A stretch of 42,005 nucleotides of DNA, taken from Alteromonas_E sp964230255. GTDB taxonomy: Bacteria; Pseudomonadota; Gammaproteobacteria; Enterobacterales; Alteromonadaceae. Under the pieces are notes generated by a model, which ran no database searches, was not told where the DNA came from, and saw only the letters and a program-made list of their open reading frames with translations. Shown here piece after piece: positions 8,165 through 16,370 of the stretch; the first letter of the stretch is position 1, and each line of letters begins with the position of its first letter. The translations under genes and the position numbers were made by a program. The DNA lies in contig CAXRGW010000042.1 of assembly GCA_964230255.1 (NCBI GenBank), positions 1-42,005 of the forward strand, written 5' to 3'.

Positions 8165-8506
8165 TCATATCTGGGTTTGCAACGCAGCGAACTGATATCT
8201 AAATTGTCTAATTTGAAAGAACTGATGTTCAAAAAGCGTGTTGGCGTGCAACAACCTAAAGCACAGGTAAATATAATCAGAACACACATCGCGCCAGGTG
8301 CAATCGAGCTTTTGGTCGGCAATGGTGTCGTAAATAATACGAGTTGCGCGGGCGGCGAAGCGGAACTTCTCTGGCTGTAAGCTAGTGTTGTTTATGATCT
8401 GCTTAATAATTGCTAAATATTCAATGACTAAGTCAGGCCTGTTTGGACGCAAACCGAACCTAACTGTTGTTTCTAGTACATCAAGCGTGAATTTCTCTCT
8501 ATGCAT
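8165..8506 (-). CDS. fagA: FagA-like protein, first gene of the Fur-controlled operon
   Basis: This 113-residue protein is Arg/Leu-rich and helical (MHREKFTLDVLETTVRFGLRPNRPDLVIEYLAII...). In Pseudomonas the first gene of the fumC-orfX-sodA operon is fagA (Fur-associated gene A), of similar size and position. I assign the name from gene order and general resemblance. The gene ends 19 bases before fumC and begins about 100 bases after the Fur box. The ribosome site before the ATG is weak. The molecular function is unknown. Confidence 0.7.
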   Translation of the reverse strand: MHREKFTLDVLETTVRFGLRPNRPDLVIEYLAIIKQIINNTSLQPEKFRFAARATRIIYDTIADQKLDCTWRDVCSDYIYLCFRLLHANTLFEHQFFQIRQFRYQFAALQTQI

Positions 8507-8603
8507 GCGTTACATTTTCCAATTCAAGCAACCTAAAAACAGCAAGTCATGTTCTCAGATTGAAGTTGCTTAAAAAAAGATGAGTAGAGAGTATACACTT
8601 AAA

Positions 8604-8630
8604 TGCAAATGATAATAGTTATTATTTGCA
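8604..8630. promoter_or_regulatory. Fur box of the fagA-fumC-sodNX operon
   Basis: A 27-bp near-palindrome, TGCAAATGATAA-TAG-TTATTATTTGCA, has one mismatch between its arms. It has the same TAG centre as the box at 686-712 and fits the Fur consensus. It lies about 100 bases upstream of the fagA start on the minus strand. Confidence 0.85.
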
Positions 8631-8696
8631 TAATGGTGAGAGTTTATGTATTGTGTTGTTGGAGGTCGCTATCCTCCACTACTCTAAATGTAACTA

Positions 8697-8716
8697 GGCG
8701 ATGATGGATCATCGCC
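8697..8716 (-). terminator. Hairpin after the ATP-grasp gene
   Basis: The inverted repeat GGCGATGAT-gg-ATCATCGCC lies 26 bases past the end of the minus-strand ATP-grasp gene. It has perfect 9-bp arms but no long T run after it on the minus strand, so it is at best a weak terminator. A smaller repeat, GGAGG-tcgctat-CCTCC, sits at 8661-8677. Together they separate the ATP-grasp gene from the Fur-controlled promoter. Confidence 0.45.
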
Positions 8717-8742
8717 GACCTTCTTTAATTGCTTTATTATTT

Positions 8743-9672
8743 CTACGACAACCTAGCCAGATAATGCGCAAGTTCAAGCATTGCATATTGTCCTGCTATT
8801 GCTTCTGCGCTGGAGTTATAGTTGGTATTGGTATTAACGTCGTAGGCATAGCTGTTGCCATTTTCGTCTAATATGGCTTCGATACCAGCTACTTTGATGT
8901 GATTGGCTGCTAAAAACTGCTCATAAGTATCAATAAAGTCTGGGCGGTAACCCTTTAGAATCTCAAACTTTGCCTTTGGCGTAGTAGCTGTGCCATCGGT
9001 CGGGCACATTTTATCTTCAATACTGCACACATCAGCAGGGCATAGTTCAAATCCTTCTGAGGTATCTACGCGTACTGCATAAAAGAACTTGCCGTCGATA
9101 AACTCGTGGCGAATGATGTATGGCTCAGGCGCACGAATATATTGCTGAATCAGGGTTATACCATCGACAGGTTAATCAAACTGAGAGCTGTCGAGGTAGG
9201 TTTGCAATGCATCTATATCTTCAAAAAGATACACACCTTGACCTTTGCCGGCACGGTTGTGTTTGGTAATGAAACTTTCGCCGGCAAACGTTTTGGCCGC
9301 GGCTAGAATGTGCGTTTTACCAAGCGCTGCTATTGTGCGCGGCGTCGCAATACCCGCTTCGTTCAACGCCATATATTGATTGACTTTACTGACTTCTAAA
9401 CGCAAAGCGCGGCTGCCGTTGACTACGGTTCTATCATGTTTCTCTAACCAAGCTAAAACAGCGTCGGTAAATTCGGGTGCAAATCGGTGATCGCGTGTAT
9501 GGGATGAAGCACTGATACGATTATAAAACACACCTTTTGGCGGTGGTTGTGAAAGGTCAATGTGACCTTCATCCAAGTGCCACAATTCATATTCAAGCCC
9601 TAATTCATCCAGGCGTACAACTAGATGCTCTGTCCATTCGTTGTTTTCATGGATCACGTAAATTTTAGTCAT
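8743..9672 (-). pseudogene. ATP-grasp (RimK/glutathione-synthetase-like) gene with in-frame TAA
   Basis: Reading through one stop codon gives a continuous frame of about 309 codons starting MTKIYVIHENNEW. The N-terminal part has a pre-ATP-grasp domain. The ATP-grasp region shows ESFITKHNRAGKGQGVYLFE and, after the stop, LIQQYIRAPEPYIIRHEFIDGKFFYAVRV and YAYDVNTNTNYN, the Mg-ATP site. The only disruption is TAA at 9172-9174, between SSQFD and PVDGITL; one base change from CAA, GAA or TTA would create it. Enzymes of this fold ligate a carboxylate to an amine or thiol, but the substrate is unknown. Both halves are well preserved, so the lesion is recent or a sequencing error. Confidence 0.8.
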
Positions 9673-9840
9673 AGTTTATTGTTGGCTCAGGCGAAAACAT
9701 CAAGTGTAAGCTCCGGCGAGTAGGAAAGAAAGTTGCTGCGGCCGCAGAGGGTGCTATGGCCGTAAAGAAAAGAGTGCTTTACCGAAGTTAACCAGCCCAC
9801 TAATAATGTAAAGACTTGTCTGGATCGTTGGGACTTAATG

Positions 9841-10218
9841 TTATGGCTCGCGTTTCGAAAACCTCCAGATGTTCGGCAATGCGATAAGCATAAATAACGA
9901 CAAAGTCATGGGTGTTTGTACAGCACTAAAAGAACTGTTAGAGGTTGAAGAATGCGTGAAGTTGACGTTGTCATACGACACAGTGAATTCCGGTGATGTT
10001 TCTCCATCATCCTCAATGAAGAATATCTCGAAAAAGTGCTGGCCATCTGCGAGGAGTTTAGAACCAAAAAAGATTCGCTTCGGGTGAAGTGTCGGGTGGT
10101 TGATAACTAAATCGTTGTCGACGAATACGAACAAGTCATCATCGTTGTACATGCGAAAGAAATACTTGCCTGCACTGGCCACGTGAAATAATCCGTTTAA
10201 AACAGTGTTTTTTGGCTT
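9841..10218 (-). pseudogene. 3' remnant of a PA14-like, PEP-CTERM-like surface protein
   Basis: The open frame GLFHVASAGKYFFRMYNDDD... followed by LFVFVDNDLVINHPTLH and LADGQHFFEIFFIEDDGE matches the second half of a PA14-type carbohydrate-binding domain (AGxYxFrxxSDDxxxLfIDnxLVixN...H pattern). The C-terminus VQTPMTLSLFMLIALP followed by a basic tail resembles a degenerate PEP-CTERM sorting signal. The first half of the domain and the signal peptide are missing: a stop occurs at 10219-10221 and the only start is a GTG at 10182 without a ribosome site. I therefore read it as a 5'-truncated gene, though a short expressed product cannot be excluded. Confidence 0.55.
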
Positions 10219-10299
10219 TTAGTTGGTTCGCAAAATTAAATAAATCGCTACAGGCATCGCAATTTAAAAAACCTAAAGGCTAACATCGTCATACTGTTC

Positions 10300-10320
10300 T
10301 ATGCTGATAGTGTCAGCATA
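10300..10320. promoter_or_regulatory. Palindromic operator candidate upstream of the EAL-HDOD gene
   Basis: Perfect 8-bp arms TATGCTGA and TCAGCATA flank a 5-base centre (TAGTG). The site ends 27 bases before the GTG start at 10348, where a dimeric regulator could block or activate transcription. The cognate regulator is unknown. Confidence 0.45.
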
Positions 10321-10347
10321 AGCGTCTTAGTAAGTGGAGTATGTTAC

Positions 10348-11568
10348 GTGTCTGAAATGCCTTTGTTTGCTAGACAATCGGTTTTTACATCAGATCATGA
10401 ATTATATGGTTTCGAGTTTTTGTATAGAGGACAAAGGCTAAACAGTGATGATCCTGACGCTTCTCACCTCGCCTCGATTGAGTTATTAGATCATATGTGC
10501 ACCTGCATCTTGGAAGAGAATCTAAATGCTGGTAAACCTCTGTTACTCAACGTTGATGAACACTTTTTACTTGATGATAACTTGTTTCACAAACCGCTAC
10601 GCAATGTCATTTTTGAAATCTTAGAGACTGTAGAACCCACACCTGAAATTGTAGAACGCGTGCACACGCTTTCACAAGCTGGGTTTAAATTTGCACTCGA
10701 TGATTTCGTCTTTGAACCAAACAAGGCACCGTTCTTTAAGTATCTAAGCATTCTCAAAATCGATGTCATGGAAACTGATTGGCAGTTGATGGAGCGCAAG
10801 CTGCCAAAATTAAAACAACTAAAATGCCTATTGTTGGCGGAAAAAATTGAATCAGAGGAAGAGTTTGAGCGTTGTAAGTCTTTGGGTTTTGACTTGTTCC
10901 AAGGTTATCACTTAGAACGACCTAAACCAGTCCACGGCAAAAAATTAGAAACCAGTCAGCAAGCTGTGTTGCGGTTGGTATCAGAATTTTCTAGGCCAGA
11001 CATTGAAACGGAAGAAGTGGCGCAATTAATATCTTTAGATCCTGTGCTTACAGTGAAGATTCTGCGCTTAATCAATTGTCCTTTGTATCAATTGGTACGC
11101 GACGTTAAGAGTGTGCGAGAAGCGGTGGTTATACTGGGCTTAAGTGTCGTAAAACAATGGGCGATTATATTATCGCTAGTGTCAGCATCAGATAGTCCTC
11201 AAGAGCTGTTCAGGCAACTTTTAGTGCGCGCCAAAACCTTATCGCTTATCGGTGAAAGCCAAGCCAAGCAACAACCAAACATTGATGTTTCTGGCTACTT
11301 TTTAACTGGAATATTGTCAGGTGTTGACGCTATCTTCGGCACCAAGCAGGGGACTGTTGTGCAACAGCTAACCCTTGATGATGAAGTCAAAACCGCCTTG
11401 CTGACCCAAGACAATTTCATGGGTCAATTACTCACTGATACTATTGGCTATGAACGTTTTGATGGCAGTGTATTCGCTCATATGAGTGACGAACAAAAAT
11501 TCACCTTTATACACAGTTATCAGAAGAGTTTAGTATGGGCCGACGAAGTGCTAAACAATCTCAATTAA
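10348..11568 (+). CDS. EAL-HDOD signal-transduction protein (degenerate EAL)
   Basis: This 406-residue cytoplasmic regulator has an N-terminal EAL domain (about 1-200) and a C-terminal HDOD domain (about 200-390). The EAL motif itself is replaced by FEFLYRG, but LLLNVDEHFLL, FALDDF, ILKIDV and FDLFQGYHLERP keep the fold and some metal ligands. The protein probably binds c-di-GMP or acts through protein contacts rather than hydrolysing c-di-GMP efficiently. HDOD is seen in ISLDPVLTVKILRLINCPLY and VREAVVILGLSVVKQW. The GTG start has GGAG at 10335-10338; an ATG three codons later is an alternative. It is an isolated gene behind the palindrome at 10300-10320. Confidence 0.85.
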   Translation: MSEMPLFARQSVFTSDHELYGFEFLYRGQRLNSDDPDASHLASIELLDHMCTCILEENLNAGKPLLLNVDEHFLLDDNLFHKPLRNVIFEILETVEPTPEIVERVHTLSQAGFKFALDDFVFEPNKAPFFKYLSILKIDVMETDWQLMERKLPKLKQLKCLLLAEKIESEEEFERCKSLGFDLFQGYHLERPKPVHGKKLETSQQAVLRLVSEFSRPDIETEEVAQLISLDPVLTVKILRLINCPLYQLVRDVKSVREAVVILGLSVVKQWAIILSLVSASDSPQELFRQLLVRAKTLSLIGESQAKQQPNIDVSGYFLTGILSGVDAIFGTKQGTVVQQLTLDDEVKTALLTQDNFMGQLLTDTIGYERFDGSVFAHMSDEQKFTFIHSYQKSLVWADEVLNNLN

Positions 11569-11588
11569 CAACTTAAGACGTCAATAGT

Positions 11589-12659
11589 ATGAGACAACAC
11601 CTTTATTGCATGCTTGCGCCACTTACCATAGTCGGTTGTTTACACCTGCCTGATCAACAGTTGATCGAAACGCCGCTTGACTCAGCGACTATGATTGAAT
11701 TGCCAACACCCGATAGTGATGTGTGGATTGCGGCACAAGGCATACCGCTCAGAATCGAATGGCTGACCGAAGGTCACAGTGATTATGCCTATGGCAAGAT
11801 GTTTGTTTTGCCATACGTGGTGGAGCGCTTGCCTTACCTTAATACAGAAGAAAGTCAGGAGTGGGTAGATTACATTAATGATGAGTATCAACCCGAACAG
11901 GCATGGGTTTATAACCCAGGCAATAGACTCGGACATTATAAGTGCATGAGTTTATCCGCAGCAACGGTGATTAACTGGCATATGCTTAATGAAGATCAAA
12001 CACTACAACCATTCACATCATGGCTAAGTGGAAAACAAGAAGTAGGTATTGACCATCGTATTTTAGACGCCTTGTATTACTACCGGGCTATGCAGTCAGA
12101 GTATGCTGATACTTACCAATTGTTTGATTTAGAGCTTGACCCTGTTGAACAAACGCCCATTTCCTATCGCATGCCGGCCTTTGCAGAACTGATTTCATTG
12201 GCAAATACACTGCCGCAAACGTCAATAAGCGTTAACGATCCTGTACTTGAAGGGTTAACGCACACACTTGATACAAGTAATTTACCTAAATTAACAACTG
12301 TACAGGTGTTTGATTATCAGGCGTCATATGAAGTACGCAGTGATGACAGTAAGCACGCGAAACTACTCAAGGATGCATTACATCAAATGGGGCCAATTTA
12401 TGCTGGCATTAGAGTGCGCTTTGCCAGTAGTGGCGGTGTGGTTTCAGATAGTGCCGTTGGCCGCTTTTCTTTACCCGACATGTCGGGTCATGGTGTGGTG
12501 ATTATTGGTTATGTGGAGCAGAGCGAAAACACTTACTTTATTTACCGAGAAACATTTGGTCGCCATAATGCGACGTCGAGCCTGGGTGGTCCTGCATACC
12601 GTGTTTATCCTGCACATGCGTTTAATGAAGCGTATGCGTTTAAATCACAGGCAGAGTAA
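11589..12659 (+). CDS. Lipoprotein with papain-like (C39-type) cysteine peptidase fold
   Basis: This 356-residue protein has a lipoprotein signal (MRQHLYCMLAPLTIVGC; Cys17 after a VG lipobox). The body suggests a papain-like peptidase: Cys119 in LGHYKCMSLSAATVINWHM at the head of a helix, His301 in DMSGHGVVIIGY, and a following polar strand FIYRETFG. This Cys-helix...GHxVxIxGY order is that of C39/papain-like proteases. The catalytic assignment is inferred by eye. It starts 20 bases after the EAL-HDOD stop and may be co-transcribed with it. It converges with the 1236-residue exported protein, the two stop codons abutting within a perfect inverted repeat. Confidence 0.65.
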   Translation: MRQHLYCMLAPLTIVGCLHLPDQQLIETPLDSATMIELPTPDSDVWIAAQGIPLRIEWLTEGHSDYAYGKMFVLPYVVERLPYLNTEESQEWVDYINDEYQPEQAWVYNPGNRLGHYKCMSLSAATVINWHMLNEDQTLQPFTSWLSGKQEVGIDHRILDALYYYRAMQSEYADTYQLFDLELDPVEQTPISYRMPAFAELISLANTLPQTSISVNDPVLEGLTHTLDTSNLPKLTTVQVFDYQASYEVRSDDSKHAKLLKDALHQMGPIYAGIRVRFASSGGVVSDSAVGRFSLPDMSGHGVVIIGYVEQSENTYFIYRETFGRHNATSSLGGPAYRVYPAHAFNEAYAFKSQAE

Positions 12660-12672
12660 TCACTCTGCCTGT
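12647..12672. terminator. Perfect inverted repeat spanning two convergent stop codons
   Basis: The arms ACAGGCAGAGT (12647-12657) and ACTCTGCCTGT (12662-12672) flank a 4-base loop. The repeat lies over the stops of both convergent genes, which end with no space between them; as a result both proteins end in Gln-Ala-Glu. It can fold in either transcript and probably acts as a bidirectional terminator or 3' stabiliser, although neither side has a T run. Confidence 0.6.
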
Positions 12673-15600
12673 TCCCGAATAAACGTTGCCAACGGTTCGT
12701 AGTGTTTAAAACGAGCAAACTCGGCGTCTGCTTTGCAGCGTGCCGATAAGCCTTTTTCATTCATCCAAACTTTCGCTTCTGCAATTGAGCCTGAGGCTAA
12801 AATTGCTGCCGAGACAGCACTTTGATTGCTGCAGGTTATATCTAGGTCTGCGTACTCATAGAGTTTGGTAAGGATGTTTTCAGCGGCGGATTGATTGTTG
12901 TCGCGAATCGCAAGGTAAATGCCTTGTCCCGCAGTATTATTGATGTCACTAATACTGAGTTTTTCACTCCAATCTGGGATCACTTGAATAGCTTGTAATA
13001 CCGAGCAGCTATAGCAGTTTTGATTTAACTCGGTATACATCGCAATCAGTCGCTCTACTTGTTCCGTCGAGGCACCTCTATCAATCATCCAGTTACTTAA
13101 CGTTAATGGTCGTTGCACATCAGTCCAAGCACGCCAATGCGAGTGCAATTGTAGTTTGGTTAACAAGGTTTTAAGCTGCGTATTGTCATGGCTTGCGGTC
13201 ATTTGTAATAAAGCGCCACTCAATTGCTGTTTGAAAGCATCTTCCCATGCGCTTTTCACATCATTAGTGGCAGGTATATCGCTGTAGTCGATCGCTAGTA
13301 ATTGGATTGTACTGGTAACCGGATCATTACTCGGCTCTCTAAGCGCTTGAATTTGATATAAGTCCGCAAACCAGGAATGTTGCATAGGTGGCACTTTCTC
13401 TTTGGGTAACCAGTCATTAACGATGGTTCGCGCAAGTAATTCGTGAACAACTTCGCTATCTTCAGCAAAAAAGCGTGGCGCTAGATCATATTCAACCAGG
13501 AAAGGCAATAACCATACTGATGCGGTGATATCGCTTGGATTTTGCTGATTCATGAAATTCATGAACTGTTGCCACTGATTCTCGTAGTTGACCGTTTGTT
13601 CTACAGCCTGGCCCAGAGTCCGAAACTGATTTAGGTATGGACTAGCGCTACTATAATGGCTCTGCATTCTGGCGATCGCGCTCTCTGCAACTTCAAATTT
13701 TCGGGCTAACACTGCGCTGATCACTAGCGTTTGATAAGCACGCGCTGAACCTGAATTACTAGCTTGATCGGCGAGAGTATAAGCTTCGTTTACCCGACCG
13801 CTGTGAATATAATGTTCTGCCAAACGTTGCTGAGCTGATGATACATCCAAAAAACCTTGAGGATCTGAGGCAATAAAACGTTTAACTAACTCGATGGCCT
13901 TATTTCTTTGCCCTGTATCAACATAGAGCTGTTCGAGCTCCATGCTGGGCACCTCGAGTCGGTAATTGTGCTCAGCCAAGACTTGTTCATAAAGCTCGAT
14001 TGCGCGGGTTGGATCCTGTTTGGCGACTTCTTTGGCGAGTTGGTGAAGCGGGGCCCAGTTCTGGCCATAATACTGTGGTATTGGCGTTGTGGTAAAACTC
14101 GTCTGCCACCATTTGGGGCTCAGTGTAAAATTGCGCAGATAATTACTTGGAATTTCATTGGTAGAGGTAATAAGGGGCGCTCCAAATAACAACTCTGAAC
14201 GGTTAATTTGCATGGCTGCACGCGGCGTATCAATATTGCTTATTGCCCACTGAGCTTCAATTTCTTCGCGTGGATCTTCAATGTATTGGAGCAAACTCAC
14301 GCCAGGATAGGCGGACGCCCAATCAATTGCGATGCGTTTTATTTTTTCTTTGTATGAAGCCTGCCACCCTTTGGTACGCGAAGCATAGCGATTGAAGGTT
14401 ATAAATGCATGCGCATATTCTGGCGTTGGTAAGGGCGCAGCTAATAGCGATGCTAATCCTTCATTTAGACGTTGCTCCATGTTACTGCGCATTCCCCAAG
14501 CCCGCCACATAGACAGTTTGTAATTAGATGCAGCAATAGCGCGATGGGTGATCTCGCGTAGTAGCGAGTATTGGCGCTGCTCTTGTTCCTTACCAGTAGT
14601 GATAATAGGCGCTGTCATGGCTTGCATTTCCATCAGTTCCATCAGGTTCGGCACATAGCTAAACCCGCCGCCACCCTCTAAATAGCTAGCAATGCTCGAT
14701 ACGTCGGCTTCTATTTGGGCGTTCTCTATCAACAGCAAAAATGCGTAACTCGTCACAGAGCCCGAATCACCGTTATTAAGCTTCATATTGATACTGGTTT
14801 TTCTAAATGACGCTAATGACAATATACTGTCTAGCAACAAACCGTCTTCCGCATAGCGAGCATTTAGCATTGCTTGAATTGCTTGGTCACGATGGGGCGT
14901 AAACTCCATCAACTGCAAGGCATGTAGATAATGTGCAAACATAGGCGCATTGCTTTTGGGTCTATGATAATCGATCGTGGCAAAGGAGCGTAAGATATTA
15001 ATTTCGGGGTATCGGCTCTGGCTAGGCATCAGGTTGAGCGCGACAAAATCTCGATAAGCAGATGCCTTGGCAGCGGTTATTAACGTCTTTTGATCGTAAG
15101 ACAGTTCACCATCAGTGGCAGCCAGCATAATATGAGCAATAGCATTTGCTGCGTGTTCTTGAGCCAAAATAGGGGATACTCTGCTACTGAGTATACTCAA
15201 CCATGTCCATGCTCTCGCAGCCTCCTGCAAATGTTCTTCTGATAACTGACCAACACCGGGACTTAATGCTTCAATGCGGTCATATACCGAAACTAGGCCT
15301 GAAGGCTGCCATTCCGGAATGGCACTATCAGCAGTGCTAGCCGAAAGCGCATGCTTCATTAAACCCGCTTGGCCAGCCGTCGTTGCGATGAAATTGCGTA
15401 CTTGTTCAAATTGAGCCAAGCTTAGCTCTTCAAGCGACAATGTCAGACTTACCGGCTGATTGAGATTTGCAGAATAGGCCGTGATTTGAAGTTGGTTGTC
15501 TTCTCGCAAAGCGAGGTCAATAATCAACTGTATTGGTTGACCATTCATGCGTTTAGCTTGTGGAGTAATAGCGTCTACTAAAAAACCGTCAACCCACAGG

Positions 15601-16370
15601 TGCGGCGTGATTTGTTGTTGCGCAAAAGGGCTAACAGGTCGATTGAGCATCTCATCATGAACGATCCCCAGCTGGTATTGATGTAGCAACAGCAACTTGA
15701 TCGATCCACGAATTGCCTGCGCATTAAGCCAATTGCCGGCATCGCCATTATGACTGCGTAAGTGACCAACCACAGCTGTATTAGTCTCTTGGGAAATGTC
15801 ATAGACAGGTCCATCTTCAAACCAGGTTTGCGTTTCAATACTTGTATCCGCATTGCGCTTCATTGCGATAGCTTGGAAGCTGTTGTTAGCAATATCGCAT
15901 TCACATCCCCCCATTGATTGGCAGCGTTGAAACATGGTCGTTTGTGGCACAGGTGAGCTATCGTCAACTAAGCTAGGGAAGTAATTGCCGCAAATAAGCA
16001 GGCTGAATCCACTGTCGTGCCACTCCGCAAATGCGTCGGTTGAACCGATGAGATTATTTAAATCAACTTCCAATTGAATTCGCCGAGCGAGTTGATAAAT
16101 ATTCGAGCCTGCGGCGCAATCGGTAGAGTCCGTGCCGAAATCACATAAACCCGGCTCATCACAAACGCCATCTAAAGCGAATCGACAGCTATCTGCCGGA
16201 GAGGTGCTGACACCACAATCTGTCGAATCGGTGCCAACAGCACAATAGTGCGGCTCATCACAGGCACCGTCACGCGCATATTCGCATGAATCATCGGCAT
16301 AGGTTAATGACGAACACAACAAGGCATAAAACAGAATGACGCATTTGAATAACTTTGTATTAATCATCAC
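12660..16370 (-). CDS. Large exported protein with Cys-rich LNR-like repeats and TPR-like region
   Basis: This 1236-residue protein has a signal peptide (MMINTKLFKCVILFYALLCSSLTYA). Two tandem Cys-rich units follow at about residues 27-85 (DSCEYARDGACDEP..C...GTDSTDC and DSCRFALDGVCDEP..C..GTDSTDC), with spacing like the calcium-binding Lin-12/Notch repeat. The remainder is largely helical with tetratricopeptide-like stretches (AIELYEQVLAEHNYRLEVPS, AEHYIHSGRVNEAYTLADQA, AYQTLVISAVLARKFEVAES). No enzyme motif was found. Its start overlaps the end of the TIR-nSTAND-WD40 gene by 11 bases, so the two are translated together and probably work together. Disulphide-rich repeats and the signal peptide place it outside the cytoplasm. 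I do not recognise a named family. Confidence 0.75.
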   Translation of the reverse strand: MMINTKLFKCVILFYALLCSSLTYADDSCEYARDGACDEPHYCAVGTDSTDCGVSTSPADSCRFALDGVCDEPGLCDFGTDSTDCAAGSNIYQLARRIQLEVDLNNLIGSTDAFAEWHDSGFSLLICGNYFPSLVDDSSPVPQTTMFQRCQSMGGCECDIANNSFQAIAMKRNADTSIETQTWFEDGPVYDISQETNTAVVGHLRSHNGDAGNWLNAQAIRGSIKLLLLHQYQLGIVHDEMLNRPVSPFAQQQITPHLWVDGFLVDAITPQAKRMNGQPIQLIIDLALREDNQLQITAYSANLNQPVSLTLSLEELSLAQFEQVRNFIATTAGQAGLMKHALSASTADSAIPEWQPSGLVSVYDRIEALSPGVGQLSEEHLQEAARAWTWLSILSSRVSPILAQEHAANAIAHIMLAATDGELSYDQKTLITAAKASAYRDFVALNLMPSQSRYPEINILRSFATIDYHRPKSNAPMFAHYLHALQLMEFTPHRDQAIQAMLNARYAEDGLLLDSILSLASFRKTSINMKLNNGDSGSVTSYAFLLLIENAQIEADVSSIASYLEGGGGFSYVPNLMELMEMQAMTAPIITTGKEQEQRQYSLLREITHRAIAASNYKLSMWRAWGMRSNMEQRLNEGLASLLAAPLPTPEYAHAFITFNRYASRTKGWQASYKEKIKRIAIDWASAYPGVSLLQYIEDPREEIEAQWAISNIDTPRAAMQINRSELLFGAPLITSTNEIPSNYLRNFTLSPKWWQTSFTTTPIPQYYGQNWAPLHQLAKEVAKQDPTRAIELYEQVLAEHNYRLEVPSMELEQLYVDTGQRNKAIELVKRFIASDPQGFLDVSSAQQRLAEHYIHSGRVNEAYTLADQASNSGSARAYQTLVISAVLARKFEVAESAIARMQSHYSSASPYLNQFRTLGQAVEQTVNYENQWQQFMNFMNQQNPSDITASVWLLPFLVEYDLAPRFFAEDSEVVHELLARTIVNDWLPKEKVPPMQHSWFADLYQIQALREPSNDPVTSTIQLLAIDYSDIPATNDVKSAWEDAFKQQLSGALLQMTASHDNTQLKTLLTKLQLHSHWRAWTDVQRPLTLSNWMIDRGASTEQVERLIAMYTELNQNCYSCSVLQAIQVIPDWSEKLSISDINNTAGQGIYLAIRDNNQSAAENILTKLYEYADLDITCSNQSAVSAAILASGSIAEAKVWMNEKGLSARCKADAEFARFKHYEPLATFIREQAE

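Noticed and set aside
8146..8322. A 59-residue N-terminal extension of FumC
   Set aside because: The extension overlaps the fagA-like gene, has no fumarase similarity, and the ATG at 8145 has a good ribosome site and the expected N-terminus.
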